Positions 23,041 to 31,598 are shown, counted from the stretch's first letter. The stretch is DNA of 37,581 nucleotides from an uncultured Clostridia bacterium (GCA_947624555.1 CANQKW010000015.1:1-37581), one strand, 5' to 3'. The notes: a model not told the origin generated them from the letters alone. Numbers and translations are program-made.

Positions 23041-23325
23041 ATGGCTGTTGATATGAAAACCATTGAACATCTTTGCGGGCTTTCAAAGCTCTCTTATGAT
23101 GAAAAGGGAATGGAAAAGGTTATGGGAGAAATGGGCGATATAATCGACCTTATGGACGAGATAAAAGACTTTGACCTTGAATACGACGACACAAAGGACG
23201 GTAACGAAATTCGCTTTTCCGATACCAGACAGGACGTCGCCGAAGGCTCTTTTGCGCCCGAAAAACTTCTTGCAAACGCCGAAAATACGGACGGCTGTTA
23301 TGTAGTGCCAAAAGTTGTGGAATAA
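23041..23325 (+). CDS. gatC: Asp-tRNA(Asn)/Glu-tRNA(Gln) amidotransferase subunit C
   Basis: A 94-aa GatC: the N-terminal helix TIEHLCGLSKLSYDEKGMEKV, then a hydrophobic helix and the GSFAPEKLLANAENTDGCYVVPKVVE C-terminal wrap that clasps GatA. It stabilises GatA within the GatCAB complex, which converts misacylated Glu-tRNA-Gln or Asp-tRNA-Asn to the correct amide. The RBS GGAAAGGA precedes the ATG. It is the first gene of gatC-gatA-gatB with a 12-bp gap to gatA. Confidence 0.95.
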   Translation: MAVDMKTIEHLCGLSKLSYDEKGMEKVMGEMGDIIDLMDEIKDFDLEYDDTKDGNEIRFSDTRQDVAEGSFAPEKLLANAENTDGCYVVPKVVE

Positions 23326-23337
23326 AGGAGAAGAAGA

Positions 23338-24786
23338 ATGGACTTGACAAGAGCAAAAATACGTGATCTGCGCTGTGCTCTCGACGAAAAGAAAATAAGT
23401 GCGGCAGAGCTTTGCGGCGAGTATCTCAAAAGAATTGAAGAGCAGGATAAAAAGCTGCTCTCATACATTACTGTCACAAAGGAAAAAGCGCTTTTTGACG
23501 CAGAAAAGGCGCAAAAGCTCATAGACAGCGGAAAATCGCTGCCGCTTACGGGAATACCGCTTGCGGTAAAGGACAATATCTGCATTGACGGGGTAAAGAC
23601 CACCTGCGCCAGCAAAATGCTGGAGAATTTCGTTCCTCCGTATAATGCTACCGTAATCGAAAAGCTCAATGCCGAGGGATATGTTCTTCTGGGAAAAGCG
23701 TCTATGGACGAGTTTGCAATGGGCGGCTCCACACAGACTTCCGCTTTTGCAAAAACCAAAAATCCCTATGATACCGAGCGTGTTCCGGGCGGCTCTTCGG
23801 GAGGTTCGGCGGCGGCAGTTGCGGCGTCGTTGGCTCCTGCGGCACTCGGCTCGGATACGGGCGGTTCTATACGTCAGCCTGCGTCGTTCTGCGGAGTGAC
23901 AGGCATAAAGCCGACCTACGGAAGGACCTCCCGCTATGGACTCGTGGCATTTGCAAGCTCTCTCGACCAGATCGGACCTATCGCAAACGACGCACACGAC
24001 TGTGCGATAATTCTTAACGCTATCTGCGGACACGACCGTCACGACGCTACCTCTTCGAAAACGGCAGTGCCCGATTTTACCGAAAAGCTCGGACTGCCCG
24101 TAAAAGGAATGAAAATTGCGCTCCCGAAGGAATTTTATTCCGATGCGATAGACGGCGACGTAAAGCAAAGCGTACTTCAAGCCGCAAAAGAGCTTGAAAA
24201 GCAGGGCGCAATACTCACGGAATGTTCGATGCCGGGACTAAAATACGCTATTCCTGCTTATTACTTGATAGCCTGCGCCGAGGCTGCGTCCAATCTTTCT
24301 CGTTTCGACGGCATAAAATACGGTTTCAGAGGCGAAGGAAGGACTTACGGCGAGCTTATCGTTGACAGCCGAAATAAAGGTTTCGGAGAGGAAGTAAAGC
24401 GCCGTATTCTCCTGGGAAATTATGCGCTTTCAAGCGGATATTACGACGCATATTACAAGAAAGCGCTTGCACTTAAACAGGAAATAATCAAGGAGTACAA
24501 CGAGATTTTCGATGCCTGCGACGTGATTTTGACGCCGACTGCGCCTACGCCTGCTTATAAGATAGGCGCACAGGACAACGACCCCGTAAAGATGTACACG
24601 GCGGATATCTGCACGGTAACGGTAAATATCGCAGGACTTCCGGGTATTTCCACGACCTGCGGATACACCGAAAACGGCTTGCCGATAGGAATGTCTGTCA
24701 TCGGAAAGCGTTTTGACGAGCAGACAGTCTTGCAGTGCGCAGACGCATTTGAGCAGGTTTTTTCGCCTGCTGCGCCCAAACTTTAA
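23338..24786 (+). CDS. gatA: Asp/Glu-tRNA amidotransferase subunit A
   Basis: A 482-aa amidase-signature protein that releases ammonia from glutamine. The Ser-cisSer-Lys triad is visible: Lys78 in GIPLAVKDN, the cis-Ser in PGGSSGGSAAAV (152/153) and the nucleophile Ser176 in SDTGGSIRQPA. GYTENGLPIGMSVIGK near 441 marks the C-terminal part. Length and motifs are typical. RBS GGAGAAGA lies just before the ATG. It sits between gatC and gatB. Confidence 0.97.
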   Translation: MDLTRAKIRDLRCALDEKKISAAELCGEYLKRIEEQDKKLLSYITVTKEKALFDAEKAQKLIDSGKSLPLTGIPLAVKDNICIDGVKTTCASKMLENFVPPYNATVIEKLNAEGYVLLGKASMDEFAMGGSTQTSAFAKTKNPYDTERVPGGSSGGSAAAVAASLAPAALGSDTGGSIRQPASFCGVTGIKPTYGRTSRYGLVAFASSLDQIGPIANDAHDCAIILNAICGHDRHDATSSKTAVPDFTEKLGLPVKGMKIALPKEFYSDAIDGDVKQSVLQAAKELEKQGAILTECSMPGLKYAIPAYYLIACAEAASNLSRFDGIKYGFRGEGRTYGELIVDSRNKGFGEEVKRRILLGNYALSSGYYDAYYKKALALKQEIIKEYNEIFDACDVILTPTAPTPAYKIGAQDNDPVKMYTADICTVTVNIAGLPGISTTCGYTENGLPIGMSVIGKRFDEQTVLQCADAFEQVFSPAAPKL

Positions 24787-24798
24787 GGAGGTGTGGAA

Positions 24799-26232
24799 AT
24801 GAGTGCATTTTATCCGACAATGGGTCTTGAAATACACGCAGAATTGCTTACAAAATCAAAGGTTTTCTGCACCTGCTCCGCTGAATTCGGAGGAACGCCG
24901 AACTCACGCTGCTGCCCTGTTTGCAGCGGTATGCCGGGGACTCTCCCCGTACTCAACCAAAAAGCCGTTGAGTACATCATAAAAGCAGGATATGTGATGA
25001 ACTGCGACATCTCACGCTTTACGAAATGGGACAGAAAGAATTATTTCTATCCCGACCTGCCCAAAGCTTATCAGATTTCCCAGATGCCAAGACCCGTCTG
25101 CCTTTCGGGAAACGTTAAAATTAACGTAAACGGCGAAGAAAAAGTCATAAGAATAAACCGAATCCACCTTGAAGAGGACGCCGGAAAGCTCGTCCACGAC
25201 GATGTAAACAGAATATCGCTCGCCGATTATAACCGCTGCGGCATACCTCTTATCGAGATAGTGACAGAGCCTGATTTCCACAGCTCCGACGAGGTAATTG
25301 CGTTTATGGAAAAGGTAAAACTGCTCTTGCAGTATGCAGGTATCTGCGACTGTAAAATGGAGCAGGGCTCGATACGCTGCGACGTTAATATTTCTATCGC
25401 TCCTAAAGGCAGCAGCGAGCTGGGTACAAGAACAGAGCTTAAAAATCTCAACTCCCTCAAAGCTATTTCAAAGGCAATTGAAATCGAAATTGAGCGTCAG
25501 CAGGAGGTAATTGAAAGCGGCGAAAAGGTGATACAGGAAACGCGCCGTTTCAATGAGGCTGCCGGAGAAACTCTGGCAATGCGTTCAAAAGAGGACGCAC
25601 ACGATTACCGGTATTTCCCCGACCCCGATATTCCGCCTATCATTTTCACCGAAGAAGAGCTTGAAGAAATCAGAAATTCGATTCCCGAACTGCCCGAACA
25701 GCGTGTTGAGCGCTATGTAAATTCTCTGGGACTGAAAAAAGCGGACGCAGATATAATTGTCGGCGACAAACGTGTCTGCGACTTTTTCGACGAGGCGTCA
25801 GCCGCTTATGATAATCCCAAAGCGATTGCGAATTATATCGTCGGAGAGCTTACACGCCGCATAAATCTCGGAGAGGCGGATATGGACGCCCTGAAATTCA
25901 CGGGAGCAGAGTTTGCACGGCTTGTAGAGCTTTTGCAGACGGACAAGGTTTCGCAGTCCAACGCAAAAATCATTCTCGGAGAGCTTATCGAAAACGGCGG
26001 TTCTCCCGATAAAATCGCAGACGCACAGGATCTGTGGATAAAAGAGGACAGCGACCTTCTCGCAAAGGTCGTTGACGAGATAATCGCAAACAATCCAAAG
26101 CCCGTCGAGCAGTATAAAAACGGCGACCAAAAGGTTTTCGGGTTCTTTATGGGTCAGGCGAACAAAGCGCTTAAAGGTGCGGCGTCGACAAAAGCTATTC
26201 AGGATTATCTCAGAAAAAAACTTTCGGAATAA
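24799..26232 (+). CDS. gatB: Asp/Glu-tRNA amidotransferase subunit B
   Basis: A 477-aa GatB: an N-terminal kinase-like domain with GLEIHAELLTKSKVFC (8-23), the Zn-type Cys pair region CRPVCSG-like (CCPVCSGMPG, ~39-48), KNYFYPDLPKAYQISQ (~75-90) and CDVNISIAP (~195). A helical linker and the C-terminal YqeY-like tRNA-binding domain (~330-477) follow. It phosphorylates the misacylated tRNA side chain and transfers ammonia. The ATG at 24799 is preferred to a GTG two codons earlier because the AAGGAGGTG site (24785-24793) would overlap that GTG. Confidence 0.96.
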   Translation: MSAFYPTMGLEIHAELLTKSKVFCTCSAEFGGTPNSRCCPVCSGMPGTLPVLNQKAVEYIIKAGYVMNCDISRFTKWDRKNYFYPDLPKAYQISQMPRPVCLSGNVKINVNGEEKVIRINRIHLEEDAGKLVHDDVNRISLADYNRCGIPLIEIVTEPDFHSSDEVIAFMEKVKLLLQYAGICDCKMEQGSIRCDVNISIAPKGSSELGTRTELKNLNSLKAISKAIEIEIERQQEVIESGEKVIQETRRFNEAAGETLAMRSKEDAHDYRYFPDPDIPPIIFTEEELEEIRNSIPELPEQRVERYVNSLGLKKADADIIVGDKRVCDFFDEASAAYDNPKAIANYIVGELTRRINLGEADMDALKFTGAEFARLVELLQTDKVSQSNAKIILGELIENGGSPDKIADAQDLWIKEDSDLLAKVVDEIIANNPKPVEQYKNGDQKVFGFFMGQANKALKGAASTKAIQDYLRKKLSE

Positions 26233-26238
26233 AAATTC

Positions 26239-26264
26239 ACGGGGAAGCGCTTTGACTTTCCCGT
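26239..26264. terminator. Intrinsic terminator after gatB, shared with the convergent CYTH operon
   Basis: A 9-bp stem (acggggaag at 26239-26247 with ctttcccgt at 26256-26264, one mismatch or wobble) closes an 8-nt loop and is followed by an eight-T run at 26267-26274. The reverse strand has a weaker T tract. Confidence 0.85.
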
Positions 26265-26297
26265 AATTTTTTTTGCAAATTTTACAGAAAAAATCAC

Positions 26298-26852
26298 TCA
26301 GAATTTCGCCTTGTACTCCTGCAAAAATCTGCGGATTTTTCCCTTGCAGACAAGCTCTTTCGGGGAATTTTCCCCGATAATTTCCAGCACTTTTTTCAGC
26401 AGTGATTTTGCAGAATTTTCATCGGTAAATTCAATCTCGATTTCATAGTCGGTTTTGCCGAAATATTTGCTCTCGTCAAGGTCAATTTCTGCCCCGTCAA
26501 ACCGCTTTACAAAGCGATTTGTCTGCAAATCCCCCAGCATTTTCACGTCGGGAAAACAAGAATTTTCAGCGAGATTTTCAAGCGTTTTTCCGTCTATTTT
26601 TTCGGGCAGAAATTCAAGTTTTTTTTCAAGCTCCACACGGGAAAAATCCACCCCCGTCGGCATTTTTAGCTGAAGAAAAAATTCCCCCGAAATTTCCCTT
26701 ACCCGACAGGTTATTCCTCTTTCGGAAAGCGACAAATTTTCGGTATCGAAATAGTAATTTATTTGAGAAATTTTTTCGTCCCAGACAAATTTTTCGCAGA
26801 GATTTTTATATTGATTTTCGTTCAGCATAAGCTTAAATTCATTTTCGATCAT
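26298..26852 (-). CDS. CYTH-domain protein (triphosphate tunnel metalloenzyme)
   Basis: A 184-aa CYTH protein. The defining ExExK motif is at Glu3-x-Glu5-x-Lys7. It is followed by YYFDTENLSLSERGITCRVR (~33-52), FLQLKMP (~58) and EIDLDESKYFGKTDYEIEIEF (~121-141), which supply the tunnel acids and bases. Such proteins hydrolyse inorganic triphosphate or thiamine triphosphate, or in some families make cAMP; the exact substrate cannot be told here. It overlaps birA by one base (TAATG) and ends the yfcE-birA-CYTH unit. A remote fold link to the VTC enzyme at 6195-6929 exists at the superfamily level only. Confidence 0.9.
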   Translation of the reverse strand: MIENEFKLMLNENQYKNLCEKFVWDEKISQINYYFDTENLSLSERGITCRVREISGEFFLQLKMPTGVDFSRVELEKKLEFLPEKIDGKTLENLAENSCFPDVKMLGDLQTNRFVKRFDGAEIDLDESKYFGKTDYEIEIEFTDENSAKSLLKKVLEIIGENSPKELVCKGKIRRFLQEYKAKF

Positions 26853-27574
26853 TAAATATACCCCTCTTTTCCTCTCACCGAAACCTCTCCCGAATTGACC
26901 TCGAACAAGCCGTTTTCGTCACGGCAGATAAGACATCCGTTTTCGGAAATATCTTCTGCGAAAGCGGTTTTTTCGGTGTTTTTTCGTATGATTTTTACTT
27001 CTCGTCCGAGGTTTATCACACGGCTTTTATACTCCTCAAAACACTCCTTAAACGGCATTTTGCTGCGGAAAATCACTCTTTCGGAAATTTCTTCCAAAAG
27101 CGTTGACCTGTCAAGAACTTCTCCCGTGAGCGACAGCACAGACCCTGCGTTCGGCAGTCCTGCGCCGATGAAATAATCCTCGCTTTGAGAAATATTTACG
27201 CCGATGCCGCAAATTACATTCAGACATTCACCAAACCGAACGCTCTCGCATAAAATACCGCAGACCTTGTGATTTTCGAGAATTATGTCGTTGGGCCATT
27301 TTATTTTCACGGAAAATTTCCGCAAAAGCGCATTTTCAAGCGTTTCGCATACGGCAAGACCCACTCTTGCGGAAATATTCTGCGGTTCGACGGGATCTTT
27401 CAGAAGAACCGAAAACGGCAGCATACCGCTGCTGTCCGCCCAGCTGTGACCCATTCGTCCTTTTCCTGCGGTCTGCCTTTGAGCGGTAACGGTCGTTTGG
27501 TCACAAAGCTCATTACAATGCGATTTCAGATAGTTGTTTGTGGAGTCCGTTTCATCAAGAAAAATCGTTTTCAT
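26852..27574 (-). CDS. birA: Biotin-[acetyl-CoA-carboxylase] ligase (class I, no HTH)
   Basis: A 240-aa biotin protein ligase: DETDSTNNYLKSH (7-19), TAGKGRMGHSWADSSGMLPFSVLL (~35-58, the biotin/AMP loop GRxGxxW), KIKWPNDI (~90-97) with the ATP-binding Asn, VCGILCE (~103) and CGIGVNIS (~121). A C-terminal SH3-like domain closes it (~190-240). There is no N-terminal helix-turn-helix, so it cannot repress the biotin operon directly. It attaches biotin to the carboxyl carrier protein. It overlaps the phosphoesterase gene by 4 bp. Confidence 0.94.
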   Translation of the reverse strand: MKTIFLDETDSTNNYLKSHCNELCDQTTVTAQRQTAGKGRMGHSWADSSGMLPFSVLLKDPVEPQNISARVGLAVCETLENALLRKFSVKIKWPNDIILENHKVCGILCESVRFGECLNVICGIGVNISQSEDYFIGAGLPNAGSVLSLTGEVLDRSTLLEEISERVIFRSKMPFKECFEEYKSRVINLGREVKIIRKNTEKTAFAEDISENGCLICRDENGLFEVNSGEVSVRGKEGYI

Positions 27575-28047
27575 AGCGGTATTATCTCCATTTTTATTTC
27601 GCCCGCAGGCTCAACATTTATAACGCCGAATGTCGGGGGATTGCCGCCTCTGGGTTCGCAGGGAGAGCCGGGGTTCATCATAAACACGCCGTCGACAAAT
27701 TCCGTTCTGCAAATATGCGTGTGCCCGTAGAGAGCGACGTTGCATCTGTTTTCCTTTGCAGCGGCTGCATATTCCTGCAAGCCGTATTTCACGCCAAATG
27801 TATGCCCGTGTGAGCAGAAAATCCTCACGCTGCCGAATTTCGCAATATGGACCTGCTCGTGCTGACCGTAGTCGCAGTTGCCCTTGACGTAAATCATACC
27901 TTTTTCTGGAAAAAGCGCCGAGATGTCCTCAAACTCCTTTTCGCCGTCGCCAAGATGTATAAGAGTATCAAAATCGGGGCATTTTTCGGTGACAGCCTTC
28001 AGCGCATTAAAGTTTCTGTGAGTATCTGAAACAACAAGAATTTTCAT
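27571..28047 (-). CDS. YfcE/MJ0936-type metallophosphoesterase
   Basis: A 158-aa calcineurin-like phosphoesterase with all five metal-binding motifs: SDTHRN (7-12), HLGDGE (~31), KGNCDYG (~55), SHGHTFG (~79) and YGHTHICR (~107). NPGSPCEPRGG (~124) is typical of the YfcE group. The substrate is unknown; relatives cleave phosphodiester model substrates in a Mn2+-dependent way. It is the first gene of the unit, with TATAAT on the minus strand at about 28093-28088 as a possible -10, but the -35 is weak. Confidence 0.93.
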   Translation of the reverse strand: MKILVVSDTHRNFNALKAVTEKCPDFDTLIHLGDGEKEFEDISALFPEKGMIYVKGNCDYGQHEQVHIAKFGSVRIFCSHGHTFGVKYGLQEYAAAAKENRCNVALYGHTHICRTEFVDGVFMMNPGSPCEPRGGNPPTFGVINVEPAGEIKMEIIPL

Positions 28048-28157
28048 ATTACTTACCTTTCGGAAATATAATTAAATCAACGAATACATTATATCATTTT
28101 CCGACATAAAATAAAAGTAGTTTTTAAGCTTTTTTTACTCATCAGGAGGAATTTGCC

Positions 28158-28388
28158 ATGAAAAACAATTACGAACAGCTTATCAACGCTGCAAGCAAAA
28201 AATTAGGAACTTCGCCCGAAATTCTCAGGGAAAAACTGGAAAGCGGCGATTTGAAAACGCTTTCATCGGGACTGTCAAAAGCCGACAAGGAAAAGCTGCG
28301 AATGGTTTTGAAAAACGAAGAGCTTATGGATAAGCTGAAAAAAGCGTCATCTCCCGAAGATGTGGTTAATATTCTCCAAAAAAAGTGA
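28158..28388 (+). CDS. Small 76-aa helical protein of unknown function
   Basis: A short, charged, helical protein: a first segment YEQLINAASKKLGTSPEILREKLESGD, then KADKEKLRMVLKNEELMDKLKKASSPEDVVNILQKK. There is no signal peptide, membrane helix or Cys. I recall similar small proteins paired with the next gene in Clostridia but know no function. GGAGG lies about 8 nt before the ATG. It is the first of three small same-strand genes. Confidence 0.75.
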   Translation: MKNNYEQLINAASKKLGTSPEILREKLESGDLKTLSSGLSKADKEKLRMVLKNEELMDKLKKASSPEDVVNILQKK

Positions 28389-28414
28389 TTTTGTTGAATT
28401 AAGGGGGCGTGCGA

Positions 28415-28726
28415 ATGGAAGGAATTGAGGATATACTTCGTGCGCTTGCCGAAGACGATGACGAAGGCGGAAAATCCGATAACAATGCGGATAAGGAGCA
28501 GTCGGACGGTCTTTTTTCGGGACTTGACCCCGAAATGCTGCTGAAAATGCTGAGCCTGTTTGAAACGCTAAATCAGCCCGATGACAACGAGAGATTTCTG
28601 CTCGCCTTAAAGCCGCTTTTGCGTGAAGAAAACCGTCCGAAAATAGACTCTGCTCTGCGGCTGATGAAGTTATTGTCGCTGCTGCCGCTGCTGAAAGAAA
28701 GCGGTTTTTTGAACAGCTTAATCTGA
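28415..28726 (+). CDS. Small 103-aa acidic/helical protein of unknown function
   Basis: An acidic N-terminal half (many Asp and Glu up to residue 35), then a Leu-rich helical half: LDPEMLLKMLSLFETLN, FLLALKPLLREENRPKIDSALRLMKLLSLLPLLKESGFLNSLI. The Leu pattern suggests amphipathic helices for protein contact. The ATG at 28415 has AAGGGGG 7 nt upstream. It lies 26 bp after the 76-aa gene. The function is not recognised. Confidence 0.72.
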   Translation: MEGIEDILRALAEDDDEGGKSDNNADKEQSDGLFSGLDPEMLLKMLSLFETLNQPDDNERFLLALKPLLREENRPKIDSALRLMKLLSLLPLLKESGFLNSLI

Positions 28727-28818
28727 CCGAAAAAACGGGTATTTTTTTGATGAAAAATCAAGCTTTTTTTCGGGCATAATTTCAAGGCATTTTTAGGGCG
28801 TTTTCGGGGGTGAAAATT

Positions 28819-29151
28819 ATGGTTTGGAGTTCAACTCAATCGGCTTTGTATAAGGCTGTAGACGATTTTAATTCCTGCGAAATAAGGAGCGAAAAATACC
28901 GTGAAAAAAGGGGCGAAAAATTCGCTGAAAAATCACCCGAAAAAAGGTGTGAAAAATGCGGCGAAAATCTGCACGGAAATTTCGGAAAAAATACCCGAAA
29001 TACGCAAGCGAATTTTTTGCGAAACGACCCTGTTTCAAAAATTTTTTCCGACAGGGATATGCTGCTTATCGCAGGACTGATTTTAATTCTCATAAGCGAA
29101 AAAGCTGACACCGAATTGATAATGGCGCTTGCGTTCGTGCTTTTATTTTGA
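28819..29151 (+). CDS. Small protein with EKxx repeats and a C-terminal membrane helix
   Basis: A 110-aa protein. Residues ~27-52 are a tetrapeptide repeat with Glu-Lys as the first pair (six copies, each a 12-bp DNA unit with gaaaaa), ending in a Cys-x2-Cys-Gly. The C-terminus holds one or two hydrophobic helices (DRDMLLIAGLILILISEKAD and ELIMALAFVLLF). The C-terminal motif is typical of small Clostridia membrane proteins, but I know no function. It follows the 103-aa gene by 92 bp; weak hairpins near 28746-28772 may separate them. The ATG at 28819 follows GGGGGTG. Confidence 0.65.
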   Translation: MVWSSTQSALYKAVDDFNSCEIRSEKYREKRGEKFAEKSPEKRCEKCGENLHGNFGKNTRNTQANFLRNDPVSKIFSDRDMLLIAGLILILISEKADTELIMALAFVLLF

Positions 29152-29223
29152 GCGTTGAACGGATAAATTGGCGAAATATACAAAAAAAATTTGCGGTCGG
29201 GCGTAAATTCTACAAAAAACCGC

Positions 29224-29252
29224 TTGAAAAAATAACGGAAATGTTGTATAAT
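29224..29252 (+). promoter_or_regulatory. Sigma-A promoter of the cysE-cysS operon
   Basis: TTGAAA (-35, 29224-29229), 17 bp, TATAAT (-10, 29247-29252). Transcription should start near 29259, just before the T-box leader. Confidence 0.88.
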
Positions 29253-29274
29253 TATATGGATATATAGGTTGTTA

Positions 29275-29500
29275 AAGGCGTTAAGGCAGCAAGAGTAGCT
29301 GATTTTCAAGGTGCAGAGAAACGTGCGGTCGGTGAAAGCACGGGGCTTGATTTCGGCGAAGTGCGGCTGCTTAGCCGGTTCGAGGAAATGCGGACCCGTT
29401 CTCTGCGTTAAGGAGTTTGAGGGAAACAGCTGTGTTTCCGAAACGAAGTGGAACCGTGTTTTTGACGCCTTCGTGCCGTTGGTACGAGGGTTTTTTATTT
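29275..29500 (+). promoter_or_regulatory. T-box riboswitch, tRNA-Cys specific
   Basis: Stem I base: ggcagc (29285-29290) pairs with gctgc (29366-29370). The S-turn AGTA (29294-29297) faces GAA (29358-29360), and the specifier TGC (29362-29364) reads cysteine. The apical AG-rich and GGTG elements are at 29315-29334. The T-box core is gaagtggaaccgtg (29445-29458). Its TGGA (29449-29452) pairs with the tRNA tail UCCA, fitting the U73 of tRNA-Cys. The antiterminator acgaag (29443-29448) with cttcgt (29469-29474) competes with the terminator at 29468-29490. The downstream genes cysE and cysS agree with a Cys T-box. Uncharged tRNA-Cys should switch on the operon. Confidence 0.92.
29468..29496 (+). 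terminator. T-box regulated terminator
   Basis: A 10-bp stem (29468-29477 with 29481-29490, two wobble pairs) closes a 3-nt loop gtt, then TTTTTT at 29491-29496. It is mutually exclusive with the T-box antiterminator. Confidence 0.9.
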
Positions 29501-29511
29501 GGAGATTTTTT

Positions 29512-30180
29512 ATGTTTGACAGGCTAAAGGAAGAAATTGCGTCCATAAAAGCTCGCGACCCTGCCGTGCGTTCGGGGTTGGAGGTGATTTTTCTGTATCC
29601 GTCGTTCAAGGCGGTCAGAAGTTACCGTCGGGCGCACTGGTTTTACGAGCACGGACATTTTTTTATTGCGAGGTTTATTTCTCAGCGGTCAAGGAAAAAG
29701 ACGGGAATTGAAATTCACCCGGGTGCAAAAATCGGAAAGGGATTGTTTATCGACCACGGCTCGGGCGTTGTTATCGGTGAAACGACGGAAATCGGCGATT
29801 ACTGCACGCTTTATCAAAATGTCACTCTCGGAGGTACGGGTAAGGACACGGGAAAGCGTCACCCGACTCTCGGAAATAATGTGCTTGTCGGGGCAGGCGC
29901 AAGAGTTCTCGGTCCGTTCAAGATAGGCGATAACTCGAAAATTGCGGCAAATGCGGTCGTTCTTGAAGAAGTTCCTCCGAATTGTACGGCTGTCGGCGTT
30001 CCTGCAAGAGTTGTAAAGATGAACGGTATTCGTGTCGCAAACAGCGACCTTGACCAAATTCATATCCCCGACCCTGTTTCTGAAATTATGTGCAAGCATT
30101 TGATGTACATTGAAAAGCTTGAAAAAAAAGTCGAAGAATTGCAGGCTGAAATTGATAAACTTAAAAATGAAAAATCTTGA
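29512..30180 (+). CDS. cysE: Serine O-acetyltransferase
   Basis: A 222-aa enzyme that acetylates serine for cysteine synthesis. An N-terminal helical domain (1-60) is followed by the left-handed beta-helix of hexapeptide repeats: GIEIHPGAKIGKGLFIDHGSG (~64-84) with catalytic Asp/His, VIGETTEIGDYCTLYQNVTLGG (~86-107), RHPTLGNNVLVGAGARVLG (~116-134) and GVPARVVK (~161). It is shorter at the N-terminus than enteric CysE, like the short Gram-positive forms. The C-terminal ~35 residues form a Glu/Lys/Leu coiled coil. The ATG at 29512 follows GGAGA. The open frame upstream runs through the T-box and is not coding. Confidence 0.94.
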   Translation: MFDRLKEEIASIKARDPAVRSGLEVIFLYPSFKAVRSYRRAHWFYEHGHFFIARFISQRSRKKTGIEIHPGAKIGKGLFIDHGSGVVIGETTEIGDYCTLYQNVTLGGTGKDTGKRHPTLGNNVLVGAGARVLGPFKIGDNSKIAANAVVLEEVPPNCTAVGVPARVVKMNGIRVANSDLDQIHIPDPVSEIMCKHLMYIEKLEKKVEELQAEIDKLKNEKS

Positions 30181-30197
30181 TCTGAGGAGAAACTGTA

Positions 30198-31589
30198 ATG
30201 AAAATCTACAACACAATGACAAGGAAAAAAGAAGAGCTTAAACCTATCACGGAAGGCACGGTGAAGATTTACTGCTGCGGTCCGACGGTTTACAATCTTA
30301 TTCATATCGGCAACGCAAGAGCGCTTTGCGTTTTCGACGCTTTGCGGCGGTATCTCGAATTCAGCGGATATAAGGTATTTTACGTGCAGAATTTTACCGA
30401 TGTCGACGATAAGATCATCAGAAAGGCAAACGAACTCGGAAAAACCTCGTCGGAAGTTTCCGAAAACGCTATCAGGGAATATTTTATTGACGCTGAGGGA
30501 CTGAATGTACGAAGGGCGGACGTTCACCCGAAAGTTACCGAAAATATGGATATTATCATTGATATAGTGAAAACTCTTGTCGACAAGGGGTACGCTTATG
30601 TGTCGGACGGCGACGTTTATTTTGAAACGGCAAAATTCCCTGAATACGGAAAACTCTCGCATCAGCCGCTTGACGACCTTAAAGCGGGCGCTCGGATTGA
30701 GGTGGGCGAGAAAAAACGTGATCCTATGGATTTTGCCGTGTGGAAGGCGGCAAAAGAAGGAGAGCCTTACTGGGACTCTCCGTTTGGAAAAGGTCGTCCC
30801 GGCTGGCATATAGAATGTTCGGCTATGAGCAGGCATTATATCGGCGATACAATTGATATTCACGGCGGCGGCGCAGACCTTATTTTCCCTCACCACGAGA
30901 ACGAGATTGCTCAGAGCGAATGCGCTACGGGCTGCGCTCTTGCAAATATCTGGATGCATAACGGAATGCTTAACGTTGACAACAAAAAAATGTCAAAATC
31001 CGCAGGAAATTTCTTCCTTGTACGGGATATGGCAAAGGAGTTCGGCTATGAGCCTATCAGATTTATGCTGCTTTCGGTTCATTACAGAAGTCAGCTCAAC
31101 TATACCGTAGAAGTCATTGAAAGCTGCAAGGCGGCTCTTACAAGGCTTTACAACTGCAAAGAGCTTATGGAGCGCACTTTGCCTGCCGCAAAGGACGGCG
31201 CTGCCTCGGAAAATACCAAAAACGACGTTAAGACTGCCCGTGAGGAATTTTGCCGTGCAATGGACGACGATTTCAACACCGCAGACGCAATTGCCGCTGT
31301 TTTTGAGCTGGTAAGGAAGATAAATACCGCCGTTTCTTCGGGCGAAATCACCAAAGAAGATGTGAAAATTTATTCAGATGAATTTTTGGCATTGACAAAT
31401 GTACTGGGATTGTTATATAATAAGAGTAACGACGATATTCCCGAAGAAGTAAGGTCTTTGGTCGAACAGAGAGCCGCTGCACGAAAGGAAAAGAATTTTG
31501 CGGCGGCGGACGAGCTTAGAAACAAAATAACCGAAATGGGTTATATCGTCGAGGAAACTAAGCAGGGAACTGTTGTAAAGAAAAAATAA
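30198..31589 (+). CDS. cysS: Cysteinyl-tRNA synthetase
   Basis: A 463-aa class I synthetase: Zn ligand CCGPTVYN (26-33), HIGN at 36-39, the FTDVDDKIIRKA segment (~72), WHIECSAMS (~205) and HHENEIAQSE (~232) with the other Zn ligands, KKMSKSAGN (~264) and the C-terminal DALR and anticodon-binding regions. It charges tRNA-Cys. RBS GGAGA precedes the ATG. It follows cysE by 17 bp under the same Cys T-box, so shortage of charged tRNA raises both supply and charging. Confidence 0.97.
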   Translation: MKIYNTMTRKKEELKPITEGTVKIYCCGPTVYNLIHIGNARALCVFDALRRYLEFSGYKVFYVQNFTDVDDKIIRKANELGKTSSEVSENAIREYFIDAEGLNVRRADVHPKVTENMDIIIDIVKTLVDKGYAYVSDGDVYFETAKFPEYGKLSHQPLDDLKAGARIEVGEKKRDPMDFAVWKAAKEGEPYWDSPFGKGRPGWHIECSAMSRHYIGDTIDIHGGGADLIFPHHENEIAQSECATGCALANIWMHNGMLNVDNKKMSKSAGNFFLVRDMAKEFGYEPIRFMLLSVHYRSQLNYTVEVIESCKAALTRLYNCKELMERTLPAAKDGAASENTKNDVKTAREEFCRAMDDDFNTADAIAAVFELVRKINTAVSSGEITKEDVKIYSDEFLALTNVLGLLYNKSNDDIPEEVRSLVEQRAAARKEKNFAAADELRNKITEMGYIVEETKQGTVVKKK

Positions 31590-31598
31590 GAGGTCAAT

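Noticed and set aside
28746-28772. Hairpin with T run between two of the small genes
   Set aside because: The stem is only about 5 AT-rich base pairs, too weak to call a terminator.
29311-29511. In-frame upstream extension of cysE
   Set aside because: The sequence is fully explained as T-box RNA; the true ATG at 29512 has an RBS directly after the terminator.
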